This document shows positions 1 to 5,483 of a stretch of 6,964 nt of DNA, in pieces. The number at the start of each line of letters is the position of its first letter. Position 1 is the stretch's first letter. Position numbers and translations under genes: made by a program. The DNA lies in assembly GCA_002317355.1 (NCBI GenBank), contig DCJC01000072.1, positions 1-6,964 of the forward strand. Reading direction: 5' to 3'. The notes beneath the pieces are model-generated. The model did not search any database. It had not been told where the DNA came from and worked only from the letters and a program-made list of their open reading frames with translations. The DNA comes from Prevotellaceae bacterium UBA1710. Its GTDB lineage: Bacteria > Bacteroidota > Bacteroidia > Bacteroidales > Bacteroidaceae.

Positions 1-1953
1 CTCAATCGGCACCTCCAACGTGTCAGAAGAAGAATACACGAACTTAGGGAACTTAGCCAACGGAACAACATCATTACAGAATTCCGTCCATTCCTTCGAA
101 TTGACATATCCCTTCTCCTTCCAATGCACATTAAGAGGCCCAACAAGAGCAGTTCCCTGCCCACTATAGTCATTCAATCCGAGAAGAACAAAGCCAGTAT
201 AGTCCTTAGTACGGAGGTTACGCTCCATCTCATATTTATAAGCAAGTGTCTGTAGTTTTCCACTTGCCATGAGGAATTTCTCTGCCTGAGAAGCCATACC
301 GTTATCACGCAGAAGATCCTCGAAGATGTCAAAGTTCTTAGCCTTGTAAGCACCTGTATATTGCAAGCGTTCCTTCAAATCAGGGAATGCACACCATTGC
401 CCTTGCTCATGACAGATAATAGGCGAATTATTCGGAACTGAATCCTTATAGTTGCGAGGGAAGAGGATATCCTTACTATAGTCATCATCAGAATGAGGGG
501 CATGCTTACCCCAATCAAGTCCTCGTCCCCCACCCTTCACATGATACTGAGAGCCGTTATCCCATGCCCAGCCTCCACCAACGTTAGCTCCGCAATAGAT
601 ACGGCGAGAGTCGGTCTTCTTCCAATAATCTACCCAGGCATTACACCACTTCACCCAATCTCCTGCAGGCTCATTTCCTGCACTCATCATCAGGAATGAA
701 GGGTGATTGCCGTATGCCTCCACCATTCTCTTTGTCTCATCCATAAGATACTGATCGATTGCCATGCCTCTACTTAACCTCACCCCATGATTAGGCCATG
801 AAGGTCCTTCTGGCTGAAGATAGAAACCGAGTTTATCTGCTGCACAGAATGCAGCTTCTGGCGGACAATATGAATGGAAACGCATGGTGTTAAGTCCATA
901 CTCCTTACACTTACGGAATATTCTCTCCCACGAAGCTTCATCAGTTGGCGGATATCCAGTCTCAGGGAAACAGCAGTTGCCTACTGTTCCACGCACATAG
1001 ATAGGTTTGCCGTTAAGAATGATATCCATACCATTTACCTTTATATCTCTCATACCAAAGGTGCTACTCACGGTGTAGCCTTTGGAATCCTTCACTTCAA
1101 GAGTATAGAGATTAGGATGGAACTCATCCCATAGCTTCATCTTATCACCTAAGTCTATGAGATACGAGCCATCAGGTTGTGATACAGCCAGACATTCAAC
1201 ACCATCGACGAGAAAAGTGAGTTCCTGATTAGAATCTCCTCCTTTCACCACAACGCGCACGTTCCTATCCGAAACATTAGGATAGATATCAAGGTGATCT
1301 ATTGCCGTAATAGGACGAACAGAAAGTGATAAATCCCCAGCAAGACCATTCCAGTTACCTTGCGTCTGATCGGTTACCGAATGTGAATCCTGACCTACAC
1401 AAACGTTCTCAATGCCATTATACACCTTGATAGCAATCGTATTCTCTTTTCCTGCCAAGACGAAATCTGAGACATCATAAACGTGAGGTGCAGACAAACC
1501 CATCTGATGCCCAACCTCCTTACCGTTGATGAATACGGTTGTCTCAATATGTGGACGCTCAAGAGTGAGTATCACACGTTGTTTCTTCCATACCTTAGGC
1601 ACAACAACACTCCTACGATACCACGCATTACCTGTATAATGCCTCTCAGGAGTTAGGAAGAAAGGGAATTTCATCTGCCCCTCAACACGATATTTCTCCA
1701 TGTAGGGGTTAAAATAGAAAGAGGAATCGTAGAGAGAGCCTGTCCATTTTGTGTTTACGGATATTATGTCACCCTTGCCTCGAGTAATCATAGAACCAGG
1801 TAATTCGATGGTGTCATCATACGGAGAAGCTGGCGTAACGGTATTCTCGCTACGTTGTATCTGAAACTCCCACTTTCCTGCAAGGTCTATCTTCTGCTGA
1901 GCGAAAGTAGAAAGTGCTATTGTTGAGGTTATAACCGTAAGGATTTTCTTCAT
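1..1953 (-). CDS. Exported GH2-family glycoside hydrolase (N-terminal 651 residues; 3' end outside window)
   Basis: The minus-strand frame is open from the ATG at 1953 to the window edge, giving 651 residues without a stop. Residues 1-18 look like a Sec signal peptide (KK, hydrophobic core, probable cut after A18 in STFA/QQ) with no lipobox cysteine, so the product should be periplasmic or secreted. Residues about 22-210 resemble the GH2 sugar-binding jelly roll (LAGKWEF, GNAWYRR, VFINGKEVG), about 215-305 an Ig-like domain, and from about 308 the TIM barrel (ILNGKPIYVRG, YGLNTMRFHSYCPPEAAF). The expected acid/base is E428 in SAGNEPAGDW, and the likely nucleophile is E516 in ICHEQGQW. The GQGTALVG segment (about 598-605) recalls large Bacteroidota GH2-like enzymes. 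In the family such enzymes remove terminal sugars from glycans by a retaining mechanism. The substrate cannot be told from sequence. The C-terminal part lies beyond position 1. A LacI regulator is nearby. Confidence 0.9.
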   Translation of the reverse strand, partial: MKKILTVITSTIALSTFAQQKIDLAGKWEFQIQRSENTVTPASPYDDTIELPGSMITRGKGDIISVNTKWTGSLYDSSFYFNPYMEKYRVEGQMKFPFFLTPERHYTGNAWYRRSVVVPKVWKKQRVILTLERPHIETTVFINGKEVGHQMGLSAPHVYDVSDFVLAGKENTIAIKVYNGIENVCVGQDSHSVTDQTQGNWNGLAGDLSLSVRPITAIDHLDIYPNVSDRNVRVVVKGGDSNQELTFLVDGVECLAVSQPDGSYLIDLGDKMKLWDEFHPNLYTLEVKDSKGYTVSSTFGMRDIKVNGMDIILNGKPIYVRGTVGNCCFPETGYPPTDEASWERIFRKCKEYGLNTMRFHSYCPPEAAFCAADKLGFYLQPEGPSWPNHGVRLSRGMAIDQYLMDETKRMVEAYGNHPSFLMMSAGNEPAGDWVKWCNAWVDYWKKTDSRRIYCGANVGGGWAWDNGSQYHVKGGGRGLDWGKHAPHSDDDYSKDILFPRNYKDSVPNNSPIICHEQGQWCAFPDLKERLQYTGAYKAKNFDIFEDLLRDNGMASQAEKFLMASGKLQTLAYKYEMERNLRTKDYTGFVLLGLNDYSGQGTALVGPLNVHWKEKGYVNSKEWTEFCNDVVPLAKFPKFVYSSSDTLEVPIE

Positions 1954-1958
1954 GCTTG

Positions 1959-1966
1959 CAAAATTA
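1959..1966 (-). promoter_or_regulatory. -7 element (TAATTTTG) of the GH2 gene promoter
   Basis: On the minus strand TAATTTTG matches the Bacteroidota -7 consensus TAnnTTTG exactly and is followed by only five bases before the ATG. A start site at the usual distance would fall on or beside the initiation codon, giving a leaderless or nearly leaderless mRNA. No good TTTG -33 box lies at 19-21 bp; the nearest TTTG (1998-2001) is 31 bp upstream, which is too far. An A/T dyad (TTTTTC, TTTA, GAAAAA) occupies 1971-1986 where the spacer would be. Confidence 0.5.
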
Positions 1967-2024
1967 CGTATTTTTCTTTAGAAAAAGAAAAGAATAACAA
2001 AGAAAATTGAAATAAAAATCTATG

Positions 2025-2035
2025 AAACGACGTTT
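2025..2035. promoter_or_regulatory. Operator-like palindrome upstream of the GH2 gene
   Basis: AAACGACGTTT is a perfect 11-bp odd-centred palindrome about 72 bp upstream of the GH2 start codon. The AAAC/GTTT ends are typical of LacI-family half-sites, but the three-base gap between them differs from the contiguous AAACGTTT upstream of the lacI-type gene at 2811-3842. It may be a regulator site; binding by that particular regulator is inference only. Confidence 0.3.
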
Positions 2036-2072
2036 TAATAGTTAGGAGTGAGGAGTTCACACCTTCCCCCAA

Positions 2073-2111
2073 CACCCAACATCCAACACCTACCACCCAA
2101 CATCCAACACC
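2073..2111. repeat. C/A-rich direct repeat (18 bp, twice, 21-bp period)
   Basis: The 18-base word CACCCAACATCCAACACC occurs identically at 2073-2090 and 2094-2111, separated by TAC. Shorter CCAACA/CCCAAC units continue on both sides to within three bases of the phosphopantetheinyl transferase ATG. A purine-rich tract (2041-2056, GGAGTGAGGAG-like) precedes it. The whole stretch is strongly biased to C and A on the plus strand, unlike the AT-rich sequence around it. It looks like a simple-sequence intergenic repeat. It occupies the place of the 5' leader of the next gene and leaves no room for a Shine-Dalgarno sequence. Confidence 0.75.
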
Positions 2112-2117
2112 CAACGC

Positions 2118-2693
2118 ATGCGCTATCTCATAGACGACAATATGACTCCGATGACTGAGGAGCAGTTCAATGACTGCCTCTCAAGGGTAAGTGCGCAGCG
2201 CCGAGAGAAGGTACTGAAATACAAGTTTGCTGCAGGAAGAGAGCAGAGCCTTAGAGCGTATATGCTTCTCCAACAGTTGCTTAAGGAGGAATATGGTATT
2301 ACCGAACCACCTATTTTCCGTGAGTTAGAGAACGGCAAACCTGTTATCATCGGTCATGAGGATATTCATTTCAATATGTCGCATTGCAAGAACGCCGTAG
2401 CTTGTGCCGTAAGTGATAAGCCGATAGGTATCGATGTGGAAAGGATTCAGGATAAGGTGAATGAAAGCCTTGCTCAATACGTGCTTAACGAAAAAGAACT
2501 CGAGGATATCACTCCGCAGAAGTTTGCACGCCTCTGGACAATGAAAGAAGCTGTTGTAAAGCTTACAGGCAGAGGAATAACAGGAAAAGAGCAACTGCGC
2601 CCATTACTCAATGACTATCACAACGGGAAAAGTCCCTGGCAGATTATTACCAAGGACTTTCCGGATTATGTCGTCGCTATAGCGATGACATAA
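2118..2693 (+). CDS. Sfp-type 4'-phosphopantetheinyl transferase
   Basis: This 191-residue protein should transfer 4'-phosphopantetheine from CoA to a serine of acyl or peptidyl carrier proteins in the cytoplasm, using Mg2+. The Sfp/HetI/AcpT signatures appear in order: GKP at 73-75, HFNMSH at 84-89, GIDVE at 104-108, and WTMKEAVVK at 140-148. D106, E108 and E144 match the metal-binding acids, and K148 the conserved lysine. Length is slightly below the 220-240 residues of Sfp but usual for short bacterial forms. The first ATG is chosen because MRYLIDDNM is a typical family N-terminus; a later ATG at 2142 is possible. No carrier protein, PKS, NRPS or fatty-acid gene lies nearby, so the target is unknown. 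No clear -7 box is seen upstream, and the gene converges on the LacI-type gene. The family is clear; the cellular role is not. Confidence 0.9.
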   Translation: MRYLIDDNMTPMTEEQFNDCLSRVSAQRREKVLKYKFAAGREQSLRAYMLLQQLLKEEYGITEPPIFRELENGKPVIIGHEDIHFNMSHCKNAVACAVSDKPIGIDVERIQDKVNESLAQYVLNEKELEDITPQKFARLWTMKEAVVKLTGRGITGKEQLRPLLNDYHNGKSPWQIITKDFPDYVVAIAMT

Positions 2694-2694
2694 T

Positions 2695-2802
2695 AAGTGA
2701 AGAGTGAAGAACGAAGAGTGAAGAATTTGAGTTACAAAGTTAAACGCTATAACTGTTACTGGCAAATACAAACTTAAATTCTTCACTCTTCACTTTTCAC
2801 TT
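2695..2802. repeat. Long imperfect inverted repeat of GTGAAGA units between convergent genes
   Basis: The left arm (about 2702-2728) is built of AGTGAAGA-type units, and the right arm (2776-2802) is their complement. Over 27 positions 23 pair, including a perfect 16-bp block, GAAGAGTGAAGAATTT, next to a 47-base spacer (2729-2775). The left arm has an additional copy of the unit toward 2695. It lies directly after the transferase stop codon and eight bases from the stop of the LacI-type gene, so it could serve as a two-way transcription barrier or mRNA 3'-end stabiliser. There is no classic GC-rich stem with a T run, so intrinsic termination is not certain. Such purine-rich unit repeats are known between genes in Bacteroidota. 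Confidence 0.7.
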
Positions 2803-2810
2803 AAAATTCC

Positions 2811-3842
2811 TCACTGGGAATTTTTCGTCGTACCTCTCACCACAAGGTTTGTCCTTACCACTTGCTTCTCTACGCGATTGAGAGGAGTGATACCTTCCAC
2901 CTTATCAATCAGAATCGTTGCAGCCTCACGACCTATCTCGATACCACGCTGATCCATTGTTGTGAGCATAGGATCACATGCAAGAGCACGCTCGCCATTA
3001 GTAAATCCACAGATACTAACATCATCTGGAATCTTATAGCCAAGTCGCTTAACAGCATGCATAACTCCGACTGCAGTATCATCGTTTATGCAGAAGAATG
3101 CATCTGGACGATTCTCACGCGACATTATCTCTGGAATCTGCTGCTCGGCAAGTTCACGGGAATCACACTCAAAGATGCAATCGATGTCAACGTCCATGTC
3201 ATGCTGACGAAGTGCATCCTTATAGCCATTCATGCGATTCTTTACAATTTCCAATTGCATAGAACTACCACAGAAAGCGACTCGTTTGCAACCGGTTTCT
3301 ATGAGATAGTTTGTTGCAGTAAAAGCACCATGATAGTCATCAATGACCACTCTGGAGGCATTCACGCCAGTGCAGATGCGATCAAAGAACACCAAAGGAA
3401 GATCATTATTCATTATTCGGATGAAATGCTCATACTCTCGTGTATCCTTAGCCTGTGAAACGATTACACCGCAAAGACGAGAACGTATGAAACTATCACA
3501 TATCTTTACTTCCTGCTCAAATTGCTCCTTACTCTGAGCCACTATTATAGAATATCCCCTGTTGAATGCTTCCTGTTCAATACCCGATACAACAGTAGAG
3601 AAGAAGTAATGAACTATCTCCGGCACTATCACACCTATTATCTTCTGCGCTCTGGCCTTTGAGTGTCTAAGCGATTCTGCAAGTACATTTGATACGAAAT
3701 TGTGTTCTTTGGCATATTCCTGGACTTTTTTCCTGGTCTTCTCGCTGATACTTGGATTATCAGCTAAAGCTCTTGATACCGTAGCTACAGACACACTTAG
3801 TGCCTTAGCGATATCTTTCATTGTTATCTGAGGTTGTGGCAT
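2811..3842 (-). CDS. LacI/GalR-family transcriptional regulator
   Basis: This 343-residue protein has the standard LacI-family length and layout. An N-terminal helix-turn-helix occupies about residues 6-27 (ITMKDIAKALSVSVATVSRAL). The hinge helix lies around 50-60 (NVLAESLRH). A periplasmic-binding-protein-like sensor domain follows from about 67 (KIIGVIVPEIVHYFFS, GVIVSQ, LPLVFFDR, RVAFCGS, PDAFFCINDDTAVG, DVSICGFTNGE). The family binds palindromic operators and changes affinity on binding a sugar or nucleotide ligand, usually as a dimer or tetramer. The ATG at 3842 is preferred because Bacteroidota LacI proteins often carry a few residues before MKDIA; M8 at 3821 is an alternative. A promoter and an operator-like palindrome lie upstream, so autoregulation is likely. 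The nearest plausible catabolic target is the GH2 gene at 1-1953. Ligand unknown. Confidence 0.92.
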   Translation of the reverse strand: MPQPQITMKDIAKALSVSVATVSRALADNPSISEKTRKKVQEYAKEHNFVSNVLAESLRHSKARAQKIIGVIVPEIVHYFFSTVVSGIEQEAFNRGYSIIVAQSKEQFEQEVKICDSFIRSRLCGVIVSQAKDTREYEHFIRIMNNDLPLVFFDRICTGVNASRVVIDDYHGAFTATNYLIETGCKRVAFCGSSMQLEIVKNRMNGYKDALRQHDMDVDIDCIFECDSRELAEQQIPEIMSRENRPDAFFCINDDTAVGVMHAVKRLGYKIPDDVSICGFTNGERALACDPMLTTMDQRGIEIGREAATILIDKVEGITPLNRVEKQVVRTNLVVRGTTKNSQ

Positions 3843-3900
3843 AGTTTATTGGGTGGTTAAATAAGTGTATATTCCTAATATTAAGTTTTGTTTTCGATTG

Positions 3901-3932
3901 CAAATATATAAAAATAATTTTATATTCACAAC
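3901..3932 (-). promoter_or_regulatory. Bacteroidota-type promoter of the LacI-family gene
   Basis: On the minus strand TATATTTG (3901-3908) fits TAnnTTTG exactly, and GTTG (3929-3932) lies 20 bp further upstream in place of the -33 TTTG box. The expected start near 3896 gives a leader of about 54 bases before the ATG at 3842. The -33 box has one mismatch. Confidence 0.6.
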
Positions 3933-3961
3933 TTTTTGACCTTTTTTTTTGATAAACTTTG

Positions 3962-3975
3962 CGAAAACGTTTACG
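3962..3975. promoter_or_regulatory. LacI-type operator-like palindrome (CGAAAACGTTTACG)
   Basis: The 14-bp sequence has six complementary pairs out of seven around a central CG and contains AAACGTTT, the core typical of LacI/GalR operators. It lies about 66-79 bp upstream of the predicted start of the LacI-family gene, beyond the -33 box. Autoregulation by that protein is a natural inference. It also sits just after a poor plus-strand TTTG motif, but there is no plus-strand gene here to control. The remaining DNA in 3843-4020 is AT-rich, with a 10-base T run near 3942-3951, and shows no ORF. Confidence 0.55.
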
Positions 3976-4024
3976 AAAGACTTAGCTTTTAGTGATGGTA
4001 AAATAATAACTTAGGGGCAACATA

Positions 4025-4059
4025 TAAAAACGGACATCCTAAAAGGATTGGATGTCCGT
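4025..4059 (-). terminator. Intrinsic terminator of the hicAB operon
   Basis: Read on the minus strand, a perfect 10-bp stem (ACGGACATCC pairing with GGATGTCCGT, plus-strand 4030-4039 and 4050-4059) with a 10-base loop is followed directly by a T run ending in TTTTTATA. It lies about 30 bases beyond the hicB stop codon. The loop contains a second GGAT able to pair with ATCC in a competing short hairpin. There is no T run on the plus side, so it works in one direction. Confidence 0.85.
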
Positions 4060-4090
4060 CGTTGTCCTAAACTTTGTTCTTTGTGCACGC

Positions 4091-4492
4091 TTACACGAAC
4101 TGTACGTGCTGCAACTTATCTGTTAATAATTTAAGATTTTCCTGTATAATCTGCTTCTGTTTATCAGATGCGGATGCCAAGCCCATCTTATATTTCCTCA
4201 TTAATGAAGGATTAATTCCTATATTCTTAGCAAATTGTGTAGCATTAATATATGGAAAAGCGATAAAAAATGCAGCCAAACTATAACGGAACTCAATATC
4301 TAAGTTTGTCCATTCTGGTAGAACACCATGTTTTTCTGCATAGTATTCGGATTGCTCATCCCTAACATCGATGAAGTTTTGCTTAGCTTCATCTTCTGTA
4401 ATTCCAGTACCAACCAATCCTTTTACATCATCAGAGTAGATGGCAAAGCCTCCATCATCACCTCGTTCTATTATTGCAACAATTTTTTTCAT
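4091..4492 (-). CDS. hicB: HicB-type antitoxin
   Basis: This 133-residue protein follows hicA and should neutralise the HicA ribonuclease and repress its own operon. The N-terminus (about 1-60) fits the HicB partial RNase H-like fold: MKKIVAIIERGDDGGFAIYSDD, then a glycine-rich turn and the helix TEDEAKQNFIDVRDEQSEYY. The C-terminus (about 80-125) is a helix-turn-helix of the Xre-like sort (INATQFAKNIGINPSLMRKYKMGLASASDKQKQIIQ), the usual DNA-binding half of HicB. The length is normal for HTH-bearing HicB. The order toxin-then-antitoxin is the usual hicAB order, but the 69-bp gap between the genes is long and holds a hairpin. No separate -7 box for hicB is evident in that gap, so it probably depends on the hicA promoter. 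The initiation region has no clear ribosome binding site. Confidence 0.9.
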   Translation of the reverse strand: MKKIVAIIERGDDGGFAIYSDDVKGLVGTGITEDEAKQNFIDVRDEQSEYYAEKHGVLPEWTNLDIEFRYSLAAFFIAFPYINATQFAKNIGINPSLMRKYKMGLASASDKQKQIIQENLKLLTDKLQHVQFV

Positions 4493-4516
4493 ATTCTTAC
4501 ATTTTGGGGTTCTAAA

Positions 4517-4545
4517 GCTGCCCCTAGCATTTTGCCAGGAGCAGC
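4517..4545 (-). other. Intercistronic hairpin between hicA and hicB
   Basis: On the plus strand GCTGCCCC (4517-4524) and GGAGCAGC (4538-4545) pair at seven of eight positions around a 13-base loop that holds a further GC-rich dyad. It lies in the 69-base gap of the operon, 25 bases before the hicB ATG. No T run follows it on the minus strand, so it is not an ordinary terminator. It might set the ratio of HicA to HicB through mRNA processing or stability; that role is inference. Confidence 0.55.
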
Positions 4546-4561
4546 ACGTACAATGAATGGC

Positions 4562-4759
4562 TCATTTCAGCTGACCTTCCAAATTGGCATCCTTTAGAAT
4601 CTTCCTCAAAGTACCTGTTGGCACTTCTTGAGACTCGTGACGACCAACCGGAATGAAGTGATCAAAATCAGGATGAACGTACTTATGATGACGCTTTCCT
4701 GTTTTTCTCTTCCAACCATTAGCTTCTAAGAGCCTGTACAGTTCTGAAAATTTTACCAT
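4562..4759 (-). CDS. hicA: HicA-type mRNA interferase toxin
   Basis: This small protein (65 residues from the chosen start) has the HicA double-stranded-RNA-binding-like fold: MVKFSELYRLLEANGWKRKTGKRHHKY, then HFIPVGRHESQEVPTGTLRKILKDANL. The catalytic histidine is in HHKY (H24 or H25), and the V-P-x-G-T-L-x-x-I-L-K tail is diagnostic. HicA cleaves mRNA and is blocked by HicB. The frame stays open to a further ATG at 4840, which would add 27 residues (cysteine-rich, FVCLEHICYLCIVL) unlike the family. The promoter at 4788-4819 would lie inside that extension, so its transcript could not encode it; the ATG at 4757-4759 is therefore preferred. Length agrees with usual HicA (about 60-85). The coding sequence looks intact, so the system is probably functional. 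Confidence 0.92.
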   Translation of the reverse strand: MVKFSELYRLLEANGWKRKTGKRHHKYVHPDFDHFIPVGRHESQEVPTGTLRKILKDANLEGQLK

Positions 4760-4787
4760 GTCAAAGAACGTTTTGTTTAGAACGATG

Positions 4788-4819
4788 CAAAGGTAACAAA
4801 TATGTTCCAAACAAACAAA
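4788..4819 (-). promoter_or_regulatory. Strong Bacteroidota consensus promoter of hicAB
   Basis: On the minus strand TTTG (4816-4819), a 20-bp spacer and TACCTTTG (4788-4795) match both boxes of the Bacteroidota promoter without mismatch. Transcription should begin near 4783, about 25 bases before the chosen hicA ATG. This placement decides the hicA start. Confidence 0.75.
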
Positions 4820-4846
4820 TATTTCTATATTTTTTTGCACAAATAT
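4796..4846. repeat. Three direct copies of ACAAATAT over the hicAB promoter
   Basis: ACAAATAT occurs at 4796-4803, 4815-4822 and 4839-4846, the second copy overlapping the -33 box and the first lying in the spacer. Start-to-start spacing is 19 and 24 bases, close to two helical turns. HicB proteins with an HTH usually autorepress, so these are candidate operator sites. The area is very AT-rich and the repeat may be coincidental. Confidence 0.35.
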
Positions 4847-4900
4847 TCATAATTACTCAAATATATCTTATATATAGCATCAAAAATATTACTTTTTCTT

Positions 4901-4908
4901 TATCTTTG
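4901..4908 (+). promoter_or_regulatory. -7 element (TATCTTTG) of the ECF sigma operon
   Basis: TATCTTTG followed by CA fits TAnnTTTG exactly and is a classic Bacteroidota -7 box. No TTTG is seen at the -33 distance, so it may be weak or need another factor. The expected start near 4914 leaves about 75 bases of leader before the ATG at 4990. It is divergent from the hicAB promoter, with about 80 bp of AT-rich DNA between. Confidence 0.55.
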
Positions 4909-4989
4909 CATATAATTTTTCGAGATTTGATGTAGTTTTTTACCATCTCTTTGCGACAAAAAGGTATAGATGATAATAAAAAGAAGAAA

Positions 4990-5472
4990 ATGAACTCTAA
5001 AGAACAAGAATTCAATCGCCTGATTCAAGAGCATAAGGAGACTATATACACCGTATGCCTCATGAACTCTAAGGATCAGGATGAAGCCAAGGATTTGATG
5101 CAAGAAGCATTAATTCAACTATGGAAATCGTTTGGCACCTTCAGAGGTGAGAGCGATATTCGCACATGGCTTTGGCGTATCTGTATGAACGCCTGCATCT
5201 CATTCATGCGCAAAGAGAATAAGTACAAAGATACATTGCATATTGAAGTGAGTAACCTCATGACGATGGACGATGAAGATAGCAGACAGATAAAGGCTCT
5301 TCACAATCGAATACATCGCCTAAGATTCATGGATCGTGCTATTATCTTGCTGTGGATGGAAGATCTATCATACGAAGAGATTGGAGACATTGTCGGTATC
5401 ACGGCTAAAAATGTATCCGTGCGATTGGTTCGTATAAAAGAACAATTGCGCGAAATGTCTAATAATAAATAG
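4990..5472 (+). CDS. ECF-type RNA polymerase sigma factor
   Basis: This 160-residue protein has only the sigma2 and sigma4 domains, as in the extracytoplasmic-function class. Sigma2 spans about 5-75 (EFNRLIQEHKETIYTVCL; DEAKDLMQEALIQLWKSFGTFRGESDIRTWLWRICMNACISFMRK), including the core-binding DxxQEA-like segment and the region 2.3-like RTWLWRICMN. Sigma4 spans about 100-156 with a helix-turn-helix (LSYEEIGDIVGITAKNVSVRLVRIKEQL). It should direct core polymerase to a particular promoter set. The frame also opens at a TTG at 4951, adding a lysine-rich run; the ATG at 4990 fits the family N-terminus better. The next gene starts 11 bases after the stop, so the two are probably one transcript. 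The partner is not a FecR-type or zinc-finger anti-sigma protein. Target promoters are not apparent, and the operon's own -7 box is of the housekeeping type. Confidence 0.92.
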   Translation: MNSKEQEFNRLIQEHKETIYTVCLMNSKDQDEAKDLMQEALIQLWKSFGTFRGESDIRTWLWRICMNACISFMRKENKYKDTLHIEVSNLMTMDDEDSRQIKALHNRIHRLRFMDRAIILLWMEDLSYEEIGDIVGITAKNVSVRLVRIKEQLREMSNNK

Positions 5473-5483
5473 GATAAGAAACT

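Noticed and set aside
493..1134. Plus-strand open frames inside the GH2 gene (493-699, 874-1134)
   Set aside because: They are antisense to a long frame with clear GH2 motifs, have no family features, and have no promoter or start context.
2073..2111. Possible CRISPR-like repeats
   Set aside because: Only two copies with a three-base gap and no spacers or cas genes; it is a simple-sequence repeat.
2123..2594. Minus-strand frames opposite the phosphopantetheinyl transferase gene
   Set aside because: The plus-strand frame carries all Sfp-type motifs; the antisense frames show no recognisable domain.
2862..3537. Plus-strand frames opposite the LacI-type gene, one of 198 codons
   Set aside because: Long but antisense to a full-length LacI-family protein. 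Its composition looks like a shadow frame and no domain is visible.
3935..3975. Plus-strand promoter (TTTG then TAAACTTTG) overlapping the operator-like palindrome
   Set aside because: The spacer is only 14 bp and the -7 box has one extra base; no plus-strand gene follows before the hicB terminator.
4561..4840. Cysteine-containing N-terminal extension of HicA as a membrane or signal segment
   Set aside because: The consensus hicAB promoter lies inside it, so it is most likely untranslated upstream DNA.
4951..4989. TTG start for the ECF sigma factor
   Set aside because: It would add a lysine-rich run not typical of the family, and the ATG at 4990 gives the normal N-terminus.
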